A DNA stretch of 37,485 bases from a virus: positions 1 through 37,485 of the IMG/VR virus record IMGVR_UViG_3300048033_000553; one strand, 5' to 3'. Below are positions 24,823-32,558 of this stretch, piece by piece; the stretch's first letter is position 1, and the number at the start of each line of letters is the position of its first letter. The notes beneath the pieces are model-generated. The model made no database searches. It worked only from the letters and a program-made list of their open reading frames with translations, and was not told the origin of the DNA. Made by a program: the position numbers and the translations under genes.

Positions 24823-25026
24823 ATGCTATACCGCCGATACATGAATAAACACGAAATCAACGAGATGGCGCAGGCAGCGCTGGGCGCGTACACCGACACC
24901 GGGCACTGGCCCGACGCATACGGCGCCGCGAGGAAATACGCCGAGGAGACGCTGGGCGCCAAGCCAGACAGCGCGCAGGTCTTCGCCGCCGTCACCATCG
25001 CAAAGTCTAACAACAAGGGAGAGTAA
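24823..25026 (+). CDS. 67-aa hypothetical protein
   Basis: ATG at 24823 with AAGGGAG 5 bases upstream. Begins MLYRRYMNKHEINEMAQAALG, then WPDAYGAARKYAEETLG and AQVFAAVTIAKSNNKGE. Fully helical, soluble. A second in-frame ATG (MNKHEINE) could be used. Next gene starts 2 bases after the stop with its ribosome site (AGGGAG) inside this gene. Function unknown. Confidence 0.7.
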   Translation: MLYRRYMNKHEINEMAQAALGAYTDTGHWPDAYGAARKYAEETLGAKPDSAQVFAAVTIAKSNNKGE

Positions 25027-25028
25027 CA

Positions 25029-25229
25029 ATGCACAGCGAAACACCACAAAACACGCAGGAAGCCGTCGAGCTGGGCCTGTACCTCGCAATCACCGCCGAC
25101 ACCGACGAGAAGTCGGCGGACGCGCTGCAACTCGCCAAGGAGCTCGCTTTGGGTCTCAGCCCCGCCGAGATGGAAGACGCCAAGGCAAACGTCTTGGCTC
25201 GGATCGAGCGCGAGGGCAAAAATGATTAG
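25029..25229 (+). CDS. 66-aa hypothetical acidic helical protein
   Basis: ATG with GGGAGAG 5 bases upstream. EAVELGLYLAITADTDEKSADALQ, LAKELALGLSPAEMEDAKANVLARIE. Almost all helical, with an acidic balance. Overlaps the methyltransferase start by 8 bases, so the two are probably co-translated. Similar small helical proteins occur widely in phages without known function. Confidence 0.7.
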   Translation: MHSETPQNTQEAVELGLYLAITADTDEKSADALQLAKELALGLSPAEMEDAKANVLARIEREGKND

Positions 25230-25827
25230 ATCATGCGAATACGACCAGAGTGTCATTCTAAAAAACATAATGGAGCTGTGCGGCGTCTATCAATTTGACG
25301 CCGACATCTCATTCGGCAACGGTGCATTTTACAAAAACATACCGCAGCCGCGCTTAAAGTTTGACATAGATCCGCAATTAGACGGAGTAACTGAGGCTTG
25401 CAGTACAAATCTGCCGATTGATGACGCGTCGCTGCAATCTCTTGTGTTCGACCCTCCCTTCATGACTTACGTTCGATCTGGCAGGAGCGGGAACGGCAGT
25501 ATGATTATGGCCAAACGGTTTGGGGGCTACTGGAGGTATGACGAGCTCGAAGATCATTACCGCGGCACGCTAGAAGAGAGCGCGCGTGTGCTAAGGAGAA
25601 AGGGGGTCATGATCTTCAAGTGCCAAGACATCGTTCACAATCACAAACTGCACCCCACGCATATTTTTATAACCGAGTGGATGAAGCCGTGGTTTCGCCT
25701 CAAAGACTTATACGTTTTGGCCGCTAAAAACCGAATGCCCATACCACAAAAAGCCGGGGAAAAGAAAAAAGTGCAACGTCACGCACGAATTCATCACTCG
25801 TACTTCATGGTGCTGGAGCGCTCCTAA
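25222..25827 (+). CDS. DPPF-motif DNA methyltransferase-like protein (N6-adenine/N4-cytosine type)
   Basis: 201 aa. LVFDPPFMTY near residues 74-83 is the DPP(Y/F) catalytic motif IV of amino-methyltransferases. FDIDPQLDGV (about 47-56) may mark part of the SAM pocket, and the segment LEESARVLRRKGVMIFKCQDI (about 115-135) is the motif V/VI-like strand-helix that follows motif IV. HHSYFMVLERS closes the fold. It lacks a clear N-terminal FxGxG motif, so motif order may be permuted (beta type) or diverged. Adenine-N6 or cytosine-N4 methylation of phage DNA is inferred. It converges on terL with a 4-base overlap. Confidence 0.7.
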   Translation: MIRSCEYDQSVILKNIMELCGVYQFDADISFGNGAFYKNIPQPRLKFDIDPQLDGVTEACSTNLPIDDASLQSLVFDPPFMTYVRSGRSGNGSMIMAKRFGGYWRYDELEDHYRGTLEESARVLRRKGVMIFKCQDIVHNHKLHPTHIFITEWMKPWFRLKDLYVLAAKNRMPIPQKAGEKKKVQRHARIHHSYFMVLERS

Positions 25828-27245
25828 ACCACCCCTCTGATACCACGCTTCAGCGGCTTGCCCCACGAGCCGCTGGCCGACGTACCATATGCCATCGTCG
25901 TGTGGTCGTTGGCCAAAGCTAAGCACAGCGCGTCGGCGCGGTCGGGAGATCGCACGCCGCGCTTTTTCATGCTGTCCTTGCTCTCAACCTGGATCTTGCC
26001 GGACGACGTAAACATGTAACGCGGCGCCACTAGCTCCGAATACAGCGCGTCATCCTTGGGCAGCGACACATCCATATTCTCGAGCCACGCCTTGCACTTG
26101 AACCACAGCTCCGCGCGCAGGTTCAAATACGTCTGCTTCGCCATCGCGCGCTCAGACACGTTCAAGCCGCGCGCCGGCAAGCCGAGCTCACGCAAACGAT
26201 CCAACACCCCGGCGCCAAACCCGTTGCTGTCGACGATGATCTCGATCGGCCGCTTAGACGGGGGCGCCGCATCGTATTCCGCCTTCACAGCGCCGGAGAG
26301 CTGCATCAGGTCCAAGTTGCGCCACACAGTCAGCGGGTGCACCACCGGCCCCTGGCGCTTGCACAGGACGCTGCTGTCATCCCCCTGACGCGCCACGTCC
26401 AAGCCCCAGACGGACGCCGTATCCTCGTGAACCTTCACCTCGTTGTTAAACGCGTGCTCCACCAACGCCACCGGGATCACCGTGTCCTCCTCAGACGGAG
26501 GAAAGTTGCCCAGGACGCGCACATGGTACGCGGGGCTGTCCTCGCCGTACCGGCGCTGCATGTCGGTGACGAAATCCTCGGACACGCGCGGGCTGTCGAC
26601 GCACGAGACGTGCATCGTGTACCAGTCATCCCGTAAACGCGTGTGGGTGTCGTAAAAAAAGCCAGTGTTACGCGTCGGGTTGCCCGTGAGCACCGTCGTG
26701 GCGTTGTGGCCCGACATCGAGCCCGAGGCAGCCTCAAAAACGGCCTCCGGGATACCGCTGGCCTCATCCGCCAGCAGGAGCACGTTCTCAGAGTGAACAC
26801 CGGCCAAGGCTTCCGGCTGCTCCGACCTCGACGTCCTGCACGAAATAAACGTGCTCTCAGGCGCGCTTTTCAGCTCAATCCGATCAGACTTGATCTCCAG
26901 CAAATTGTTGAACGGGGGCTTCAGGCGCTTGGCCACGTTTTTCATCTCCGCGAAGCACGCGTCAAACAGCTGCGCGGACGTGGGCGCCGTGACCACCGTC
27001 TTGCTCGGATACCGCATCAAGACGTGCCAGATGGCCGCCATGGCGACGCCCGTGGACTTGCCGACGCCGTGGCCAGACCTGACGGATACGCGGCGCACCG
27101 CTGGGGCGGCGATCGCGTCCAACAGCTCAACCTGCCACTCGTCGGGCTCGATGCCAATGACCTCCTGTGAGAAGCGCACCGGATCATCGCGGTAGCGGCG
27201 CATCAACTTCAGAAACGGGTTATCTTGGGGGCTGGGGGCGTTCAT
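25824..27245 (-). CDS. terL: Terminase large subunit
   Basis: 473 aa with both domains complete. ATPase: RSGHGVGKST (Walker A, 56-65), VLLLADEASG (Walker B with D160/E161) and TVLTGNP (coupling motif about 184-190). Nuclease: WGLDVARQGDD (D283), IEIIVDSNG (D339) and SPDRADAL (D435/D438), the RNase H-like metal site. It pumps DNA into the procapsid through the portal and cuts concatemers. AAGGAG lies 9 bases before the ATG. Last gene of the replication/packaging operon. The sequence alone does not tell cos from headful packaging. Confidence 0.97.
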   Translation of the reverse strand: MNAPSPQDNPFLKLMRRYRDDPVRFSQEVIGIEPDEWQVELLDAIAAPAVRRVSVRSGHGVGKSTGVAMAAIWHVLMRYPSKTVVTAPTSAQLFDACFAEMKNVAKRLKPPFNNLLEIKSDRIELKSAPESTFISCRTSRSEQPEALAGVHSENVLLLADEASGIPEAVFEAASGSMSGHNATTVLTGNPTRNTGFFYDTHTRLRDDWYTMHVSCVDSPRVSEDFVTDMQRRYGEDSPAYHVRVLGNFPPSEEDTVIPVALVEHAFNNEVKVHEDTASVWGLDVARQGDDSSVLCKRQGPVVHPLTVWRNLDLMQLSGAVKAEYDAAPPSKRPIEIIVDSNGFGAGVLDRLRELGLPARGLNVSERAMAKQTYLNLRAELWFKCKAWLENMDVSLPKDDALYSELVAPRYMFTSSGKIQVESKDSMKKRGVRSPDRADALCLALANDHTTMAYGTSASGSWGKPLKRGIRGVV

Positions 27246-27246
27246 G

Positions 27247-27254
27247 TGTTAACA
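27247..27254. promoter_or_regulatory. TGTTAACA palindrome between terL ribosome site and start
   Basis: The perfect palindrome TGTTAACA (extended gTGTTAACAc) lies between AAGGAG and the terL ATG. It is the same core found at operon heads. Here it cannot be a -10 for terL; a protein bound at this site could control transcription through the gap, or the match is chance. Confidence 0.35.
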
Positions 27255-27590
27255 CTCCTTTGGCGTGAATTTGTGGAAAATTTTTCTCGGGGTGCGTGAA
27301 GGGGTCATGAGCATTTGCGCCCGATCGAAATCTGAGAGGGGGGGGTCAAATCGCGGATCTCGGCAGCGATTTGGCGTCGGAGCGGGCGAAAAACGCATAA
27401 TCCGTATTATGTTAAATTTAATATCGTTGAAACTCAGCGACTTAGCTGTTTTGCCCCGCTTATGCCTTACTTCTGCCACATTTGCACGCCCGAAAGTGTC
27501 CAATTGTGGCACATTGTTGACGGATCGGCGCGATGATGTCACGCGCGCACGCGCACGCTTCGCTGCGTCGATGTGCGTTTTCGCGCTCAA
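27249..27590 (-). CDS. Possible 113-aa basic protein filling the terS-terL gap
   Basis: A frame opens with TTG at 27590, overlapping the terS stop (TTGA) with GGAGGA 6-7 bases upstream, and closes 3 bases before the terL ATG, thus spanning the whole gap. The product is basic: DAAKRARARVTSSRRS, VRHKRGKTAKS, FSPAPTPNRCRD, FHKFTPKEC. Exact fit, overlap and ribosome site argue for a gene. Against: the GGAGGA also codes for the acidic terS tail, the frame includes a run of seven C, the opposite strand is open too, and no family is recognised. The gap may instead hold a packaging signal. Confidence 0.35.
   Translation of the reverse strand: MSAKTHIDAAKRARARVTSSRRSVNNVPQLDTFGRANVAEVRHKRGKTAKSLSFNDIKFNIIRIMRFSPAPTPNRCRDPRFDPPLSDFDRAQMLMTPSRTPRKIFHKFTPKEC
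27396..27411. other. 16-bp palindrome in terS-terL gap
   Basis: CATAATCCGTATTATG, 6-bp arms around a 4-base centre, followed at once by the palindrome TTAAATTTAA (27412-27421). This AT-rich island contrasts with GC-rich flanks. Candidate binding site for TerS (cos/pac) or a regulator; no direct proof. Confidence 0.45.
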
Positions 27591-28042
27591 TCGTCATCCT
27601 CCACCTCGACTGCCTCGCCCTCGATGACGTCGCCACCCACGCTGTTGAGCAGCTGCGCTGCCTGCGCGTGCAGGTCGTTCACGCTGATGTTGATCGCGAC
27701 GTCACGCTGCCTCGTGTCATACTCTGGCGACGCTTTCGCCGCCTTCCACTTCAACACGTCGACCGCCAGCTTCGCGCTGTTCACGCTCGCCTCGTGCTGG
27801 TGGATCTCGTCTGCAATCTTCTGCGCCTGCGACGCGTAGTAGTGACCAGCCATCTGCTTGGCCTCGTCATACCGCTGAGCTCTGCCCTCGCCGGACGCTA
27901 TCCACTTGTGAAACAGGTTCCAGCCCACATCGTAGTGAGCGATCACGTCGGACGCGTTCTTGCCCGCCGCGATCATGCCGAAGATCTCGTCCTCACCGGC
28001 AGCTTCTAGCGCTGCCATCTTAGCCTTGCCAATGGCACCCAT
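27587..28042 (-). CDS. terS: Terminase small subunit
   Basis: 151 aa. N-terminal HTH region (GEDEIFGMIAAGKNASDVIAHYDVGWNLFHKWIA, about 16-50) would bind the packaging site. A long helical oligomerisation region follows (AKQMAGHYYASQAQKIADEIHQH, VNSAKLAVDVLKWKAAKASP), then a segment DVAINISVNDLHAQAAQLL and an acidic tail (EGEAVEVEDDD). This layout and a place just before terL are typical of TerS. It recognises phage DNA and hands it to TerL. Confidence 0.85.
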   Translation of the reverse strand: MGAIGKAKMAALEAAGEDEIFGMIAAGKNASDVIAHYDVGWNLFHKWIASGEGRAQRYDEAKQMAGHYYASQAQKIADEIHQHEASVNSAKLAVDVLKWKAAKASPEYDTRQRDVAINISVNDLHAQAAQLLNSVGGDVIEGEAVEVEDDD

Positions 28043-28056
28043 CTAAACTTCTCCTC

Positions 28057-28662
28057 TCAAAACGGTATCTCGTCTCCCAGCTCGACGTCAAACGTGCTGT
28101 TCGCTGGGCCGATGCACCGCGTCACCTTTGCCTCTGGAAACTTCTCCAACGTCTTCTGGATGAACTCGCTGCTAAAGTTATTCCCGAGCACGATTGCTGC
28201 GTCGATCATATCATACACCAACCACTCTGGATGTTCACGCCTTATGCCGGCCGCGTCATGCAGCGCGATGCACACGATGTTGCCGCTGGCAATCTCGATG
28301 CAGTATGCGTGCCGACCCACCGGCTGATGCCCGTTAGCCTCCGCCTCCGCTTCCAGCACGTCCCAGGCGCGTATCAGCTGCGTCGCAATCTGGTTGACCG
28401 CCACGACGTCATCCGCTTCCACCTTCGCCCGCAGCGCTTCATACGCCGCCTCAAAGCGTCCAGCGAGCTCAGGGCTCACGAGACCCGGCAGACTGTCACC
28501 CCACTTCAGCGTCTTCTCCCTCGCCTTACGATCTAGCGGAGCCAGCTGACCATCGACTTGCCTCGAGATCGGCTTGCTCTGTGTGCCGGTCTCAAACGTC
28601 CCACGATCTTTCCGCGCCTTCGCATATCCCGCCTTTGCTTTCCCACTCACCTTCGCTGCCAT
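28057..28662 (-). CDS. 201-aa hypothetical protein before terS
   Basis: ATG with GGGGGAG 8 bases upstream. The first 25 residues are basic (KVSGKAKAGYAKARKDRG). The middle is helical (LAGRFEAAYEALRAKVEADDVVAVNQIATQLIRAWDVLEAE); the C-terminal half is alpha/beta (AYCIEIASGNIVCIALHDA, WLVYDMIDAAIVLG, AKVTRCIG) and ends DVELGDEIPF. The ending DEIPF resembles SSB-type tips, so contact with a host replication hub is conceivable but unproven. A TGTTAAC-type element lies 22 bases upstream of the start. Confidence 0.65.
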   Translation of the reverse strand: MAAKVSGKAKAGYAKARKDRGTFETGTQSKPISRQVDGQLAPLDRKAREKTLKWGDSLPGLVSPELAGRFEAAYEALRAKVEADDVVAVNQIATQLIRAWDVLEAEAEANGHQPVGRHAYCIEIASGNIVCIALHDAAGIRREHPEWLVYDMIDAAIVLGNNFSSEFIQKTLEKFPEAKVTRCIGPANSTFDVELGDEIPF

Positions 28663-28683
28663 GATACCACTCCCCCTTCGTTG

Positions 28684-28695
28684 CTAATGTTAACC
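28684..28695 (-). promoter_or_regulatory. GGTTAACATTAG element upstream of the 201-aa gene
   Basis: On the - strand GGTTAACATTAG points at the start at 28662. It shares GTTAACATTAG with 24432 and GTTAACAT-AG with 3713. As an extended -10 (TGGTTAACAT) it would leave a leader of about 15-20 bases with the ribosome site. It would start a packaging/late transcript inside the operon. Confidence 0.45.
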
Positions 28696-28712
28696 ACACC
28701 CAATTCAAAACG

Positions 28713-28826
28713 CCACCACACACCACACCACACCACGCTATACAATAGCGGGTGGTGGTGTGGAACGTGAAATGGCCTTATTCTCCACACACACCACACC
28801 CCCCCACACCACAAGTGTGGTAAGTG
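28713..28826. repeat. CCACA/TGTGG repeat cluster with hairpin (possible origin or operator region)
   Basis: A 114-base stretch rich in CCACAC/CACCAC units. It contains an imperfect inverted repeat with 18-base arms (28723-28740 and 28746-28763) around TACAA, and a 14-bp palindrome ACCACA AG TGTGGT (28808-28821), followed by a further AAGTGTGG. No gene is credible here: frames across it give Cys/His/Trp-rich nonsense. Iteron-like repeats in the gap of a replication operon suggest a replication origin or a regulatory site. Confidence 0.5.
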
Positions 28827-28834
28827 TGGAAGTA

Positions 28835-29086
28835 TTAATGCAACAACTCCGCACCACTGCGCACCTCCACCATCTGATCGTCGAGGCGCACCAATGCGTG
28901 CTCCAGGCACTGCATGGTCGCCACGATAATCTCCTGCACGCGCATCCGCTCCTCGACGGTGCGCGGCTGCATAAGATCGGGTTGAAACTCGATGGCGCAG
29001 GCTCTGAATATGTCGGACCAGTAGACCGCCATGATGAGATCCTCATCCTCGAGATCCATTGCCGCCTTGTCATCGAATTCTATCAC
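28835..29086 (-). CDS. 83-aa hypothetical acidic protein
   Basis: GTG start at 29086 overlaps the stop of the HNH gene (GTGA). Acidic N-terminus (IEFDDKAAMDLEDEDLIMAVYWSDIF), then QPRTVEERMRVQEIIVATMQCLEHALVRLDDQM, a likely long helix. Soluble, and conserved operon position between HNH and the repeat cluster. No family recognised. Confidence 0.6.
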   Translation of the reverse strand: MIEFDDKAAMDLEDEDLIMAVYWSDIFRACAIEFQPDLMQPRTVEERMRVQEIIVATMQCLEHALVRLDDQMVEVRSGAELLH

Positions 29087-29730
29087 AACGTCTTCGCCCC
29101 CTTAGCCAAGTTGTCCTTGGCCCACAGTGGCTGCAAATTCGTGTAATTGAAACACTCGCGTTGCTTTTCTGCGTCTGCCAGGTCAAACGAGGCGCACGGC
29201 CTGATGTGGTCTATGTGCCACTCGCCGTGATTGTCCCACGTCATGCCGTCGGTGAACTGCGCCTCGAGGTGCTGGCGTAGTTGCGCGACTGAGCAGCCAA
29301 CAAGTTGCGCGGTTTTATGTGACTTCTGGCCACCGTTGTTTACGATTGCCGCTCTCACTCTAGCGCGCAGCACTCCTTTGAGCTTAAACTCCACATCATT
29401 GGCGGCGCGATCCGCCATATAGTTTCGCATGTATTCACGATGGGCGTCCGGGTCGCGATCACGATGATCTTGGCTGCGCTGCCTAATTTGAGATGGGGGC
29501 AGCTTCTTATAGGTTTCGCTAGAGCGATCTATGCATTTTTGGCGGTACTCCGCGTCGGTTTCGTACTTCCTCTTTTTGCGTTTGTTTTCGCCAGCTCTAT
29601 ACGCCCCGGCGTTGCGAAGCCTCCACGCCTGCTTAGCATCGTTTAAATTGCACCGCTCTGAACAGAATTTCTTTTTCCGCCCCAGCGTGAAGAAGTTGCA
29701 GCACGTCTTATACCCACACGCCTTAATCAT
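29083..29730 (-). CDS. HNH endonuclease with N-terminal zinc motif
   Basis: 215 aa from the ATG at 29730, which overlaps the primase-helicase stop (ATGA) and has GAGGAGG 8 bases upstream; a longer frame to 29757 is less likely. The N-terminus has CGYKTCCNFF and KKFCSERC, a four-Cys zinc-binding pattern. A basic, Tyr/Arg-rich linker repeats D-x-x-YR/HR units. The C-terminus is a clear HNH of the recombination-endonuclease type: EWHIDHIRPCASFDL, NYTNLQPLWAKDNLAKG. It may be a mobile (homing) nuclease or a resolving/packaging nuclease. Located in a replication operon without an intron or obvious insertion scar. Confidence 0.85.
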   Translation of the reverse strand: MIKACGYKTCCNFFTLGRKKKFCSERCNLNDAKQAWRLRNAGAYRAGENKRKKRKYETDAEYRQKCIDRSSETYKKLPPSQIRQRSQDHRDRDPDAHREYMRNYMADRAANDVEFKLKGVLRARVRAAIVNNGGQKSHKTAQLVGCSVAQLRQHLEAQFTDGMTWDNHGEWHIDHIRPCASFDLADAEKQRECFNYTNLQPLWAKDNLAKGAKTL

Positions 29731-31922
29731 AAACCTGCCTCCTCGCCCGTAATCCACGTCCCCACGACCACCACCGGCACTTCACGCCCCGTGCGCTGGT
29801 CCTTCTCACGCTCGATGCGCAGCACGTCTGTCTCGATCCACTTCTTGACGATCGCGTTGATCTTGGCCTTCTCGTGCTTCTTGTCCACGTCTAAATCGAG
29901 GTGTAGCGCCACGATGTTGCCCACCCACTGCTTTGCCTGCGGGTTTTGGCGCATAAACTCGCCGCGCTGGGCGCACTGCCCGACGTCACGCTGCACCTTC
30001 ATCGCGTCCTTGGCGCTCACCCCGTCGAAAAGGTCAGGCATAGAGAACGGCTCAGCCACACCCACATATTCTTTGTTTGGCAGCTGCACGCCGACCATGC
30101 GCCGATACACCGCCTTCGCTGCCGGCGGCGCCATGTTAGACTTGCCGTCGTCGACACGGAATATGCCCAGCGCCTCAGTCTCGGACACGCCCAGCTTGAG
30201 CGCGTCCTCCATCGACACGCGGTTGATGACGCGCGCTGCGCGGGCTGCGCCGATAAGGCTGCCTGCTCCCCGTATGCTGTCGACCGTGGCGTCGTCGCCG
30301 TTGCCCTTGCGTATGTGGTGAACGAGGGATGCCGCACAGTCTGTAACGTCACACACGGCACGCACGGCCCCGACGGCGGCGTTCATTGCGACATTATCAT
30401 TCTCTCCCACGGCTGTAGCAGCAACCCACGGGTCGATCGAGACCAGACCGATTTCATTCTCCGAAATCTTGGCCGTCAGATAGTCGACCAGCGCGTCGTC
30501 GACGGTGATGCCCTCGCGATCCTGTCTGGCGAATATGATGTTCATATCGCGGCCCGCATCCAGGAATAGCTTGCCCCGGATTTCGTCGGCCGTGACGTTG
30601 TAGTGCATCATCGCCGCCGCGACCCTGCGCTGAAGCTCCTCGAGCGGATCCTCTAAATTAATTATCCAGCAATTGCACGGCTCGTGCACGGTCTCACCGA
30701 GCAGCGGCCTGCCGGTGCAAATTGCCAGCGCCTCCACGATCTGCATGGACGTCTTGCCCACGCCACCAGCCGATGCCAGCACGGACACGTTTGACCGGAT
30801 GTAGTGCTGCCCGTATATCCAGCGCCGCGCCGGTATGCTCGCCGGGTCGATTGGATCGTATGGCGTCGGGTAGCTGCGCTCTGACTGCGCGATCTCGGCC
30901 TGCACCTGCGCGACCGGCTTGGCCAGCGCCAATGCCTCACGCAATTTTTCGGCGGACGTCTCGCGCAGGTAGTCGTTGGCGTCCTTCACGCCGTCGACGC
31001 CCAGCATGTCGAAGCGCACGACGTGCACGTCGGTGCTGCCGTCGCCGCGCAGCACGTCGGCCACCGCATCCACGTCAAGGTCGGGGTCGGCGCAGATCGT
31101 AACGTCAGATGCGCGCGGCACCGGGTAAGTTGACATGCCAGCCTTGCCGAATGTGCAGACGACTGTCGCCTCGTCTCCGACCGCCTGGTACACGCTCAGC
31201 GCATCTTCTGGCCCCTCGGCCATGATGATGACGCCGCCCTCGTGCTCATCTCCGATCCGCATTACATTTCCAGCAATGACGCCCCTACTGTATTTTGTAA
31301 TGCCGTTGTGCTCTCGCTTCTGGCCGTCGGGTGTGAGCAGCACGCTCTGCACGCCGCACACTTCTCCGCTTGGACTGAGCGCGGGAAACATAATTGCGGG
31401 GCCGTCGTATATATTCGGGTTAAACCGCGCCGCATGCGAGGCTGTACTGGCTCTCAGGCCCCGCGAGTTGAGGTAGAGCAGCGCCGGACGCACGGCGTCG
31501 ACATTGTCACGCGAAATTGTTACGCCCCGCTCCCAGATCTCGCGCGCCTTGCGCATCTTATCTGCGCGGCTCTCGTCGTCACGCGCCAAAACTTCCTTGG
31601 CGGCCAGGCGCGTCATCAGGCGCTCGAACTCTGACGGCGTGTACGGCAGCGCGTCGGAGTTTTCGAGCTCCTTCGGGCTGTCGCCGCCGCGCTTAAATCC
31701 GCTTCCGATTGTCGCCTTGATCTCGTGATCTTGGAGGCCCATGTTCCTGGCCGCGCTGTGCAGCTCCATGAGTGCCGCGTCTAGGTTTGCCGGCGCCATG
31801 TGCGCGTGTCGGCCTAAGCTGAATGCGGCCTTGTTTAAAATTTCGTTGCGGCTTCCCTTGATCGCACCGGCCACGTCGGCCACTGCGCTCTCCGCAACTT
31901 TGCTGAAGTATCTCTCGCTCAT
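29727..31922 (-). CDS. TOPRIM / RepA-like primase-helicase
   Basis: 731 aa. N-terminal 80 residues form a PriCT-like helical region. A TOPRIM domain holds AEGPEDALS (E236) and CADPDLD (D279, D281). The RecA/RepA-type ATPase has ASAGGVGKTS (Walker A, 383-392), VSIDPWV (Walker B, D497) and the LVHHIRKG loop (533-540). No zinc-ribbon is seen at the N-terminus. The C-terminus (about 620-731) is a winged-helix-like tail. It should prime and unwind DNA for the phage fork; with no phage polymerase present, the host replicase would be recruited. Largest gene of the replication operon. Confidence 0.88.
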   Translation of the reverse strand: MSERYFSKVAESAVADVAGAIKGSRNEILNKAAFSLGRHAHMAPANLDAALMELHSAARNMGLQDHEIKATIGSGFKRGGDSPKELENSDALPYTPSEFERLMTRLAAKEVLARDDESRADKMRKAREIWERGVTISRDNVDAVRPALLYLNSRGLRASTASHAARFNPNIYDGPAIMFPALSPSGEVCGVQSVLLTPDGQKREHNGITKYSRGVIAGNVMRIGDEHEGGVIIMAEGPEDALSVYQAVGDEATVVCTFGKAGMSTYPVPRASDVTICADPDLDVDAVADVLRGDGSTDVHVVRFDMLGVDGVKDANDYLRETSAEKLREALALAKPVAQVQAEIAQSERSYPTPYDPIDPASIPARRWIYGQHYIRSNVSVLASAGGVGKTSMQIVEALAICTGRPLLGETVHEPCNCWIINLEDPLEELQRRVAAAMMHYNVTADEIRGKLFLDAGRDMNIIFARQDREGITVDDALVDYLTAKISENEIGLVSIDPWVAATAVGENDNVAMNAAVGAVRAVCDVTDCAASLVHHIRKGNGDDATVDSIRGAGSLIGAARAARVINRVSMEDALKLGVSETEALGIFRVDDGKSNMAPPAAKAVYRRMVGVQLPNKEYVGVAEPFSMPDLFDGVSAKDAMKVQRDVGQCAQRGEFMRQNPQAKQWVGNIVALHLDLDVDKKHEKAKINAIVKKWIETDVLRIEREKDQRTGREVPVVVVGTWITGEEAGL

Positions 31923-31940
31923 CTTCCCACCCCTTTGTTT

Positions 31941-31964
31941 GGCCGCCCACCGAGGCAGGCGGCC
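31941..31964 (-). terminator. Intercistronic hairpin after SSB-like gene
   Basis: GGCCGCC and GGCGGCC pair perfectly. The stem extends to about 10 bp with two G-U pairs and leaves a CUCG loop as read on the - strand. It lies between the SSB-like stop and the primase-helicase ribosome site. No U-tract. Likely reduces read-through or stabilises the upstream message, allowing more SSB than helicase. Confidence 0.5.
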
Positions 31965-31970
31965 ACGTTA

Positions 31971-32558
31971 TCAGAAACCGAAGTTATTATCGGCTGCCGG
32001 AGCTGCGGCCGGAGCCGGAGCTGGTGCGGGCGCCATTTCGGGTGCCGCTGCCGCCGCCGGGTGTTCAGCGCCGTTCTCTGGGCGGTTGATCCACTTCGAG
32101 ATGTTGAAGCCCACGTCATATGATGTGCCCTTTCCGATCACGATCGGCGTTGAGCTTGTGACCTGCACGATTGGGATCTGCGTCGCAAACTCGGGAGCCT
32201 GCTCAGCCTGATTGTACAGCTTGGCGATGAATTGCCCGAGGCCATACGAGTTGCCGCTGAAAGAAGCCTCGCGACCGTCGACGAGCCAGCACTTAACCTC
32301 GAAACCCTGCTTGTAGACCTCGCTTGGGCGCGGGATCTGCTCCGAGGGTGACGGCCAGGGCTGCCAGTCGCGCACGCCGATGTCGATGTGCAGCCAGCCG
32401 AACTGTACGTTTTTGATGTCTACCGCGAAGCCACGAGACATGTCGATGTTCTCGTCGCCGGCCTCCGTCTTAACCCACCAACGGTTTTGCGGTAAATTTG
32501 ATCGTATGAATAGTGAGCTCCCGGAACCCTCTGAACCTGATCCGAATGATATTGGCAT
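31971..32558 (-). CDS. Putative single-stranded DNA-binding protein
   Basis: 195 aa. Beta-rich core (LFIRSNLPQNRWWVKTEAG, FAVDIKNVQFGWLHIDIGVRDW, FEVKCWLVDGREASFSG) with many Trp/Phe residues suitable for stacking on bases. A Pro/Ala linker (about 165-190, PEMAPAPAPAPAAAPAA) leads to a short aromatic tip, DNNFGF. Core plus disordered linker plus tip is the SSB/gp2.5 layout. Neighbours are a RecE-type exonuclease and the primase-helicase. Homology to a named SSB family is not certain. Confidence 0.6.
   Translation of the reverse strand: MPISFGSGSEGSGSSLFIRSNLPQNRWWVKTEAGDENIDMSRGFAVDIKNVQFGWLHIDIGVRDWQPWPSPSEQIPRPSEVYKQGFEVKCWLVDGREASFSGNSYGLGQFIAKLYNQAEQAPEFATQIPIVQVTSSTPIVIGKGTSYDVGFNISKWINRPENGAEHPAAAAAPEMAPAPAPAPAAAPAADNNFGF

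Noticed and set aside
28713-28826. CRISPR or IS end from the CCACA repeats
   Set aside because: No constant repeat/spacer pattern, no transposase and no target duplications visible.
28647-28910. 87-aa Cys/Trp/His-rich - strand frame over the CCACA repeats
   Set aside because: Its unusual composition comes from translating the repeats; it overlaps two better genes.
29083-29730. HNH gene as part of a group I intron or intein
   Set aside because: It starts at the ATGA overlap with the complete primase-helicase gene, and no split gene or intron-like flanks were seen.
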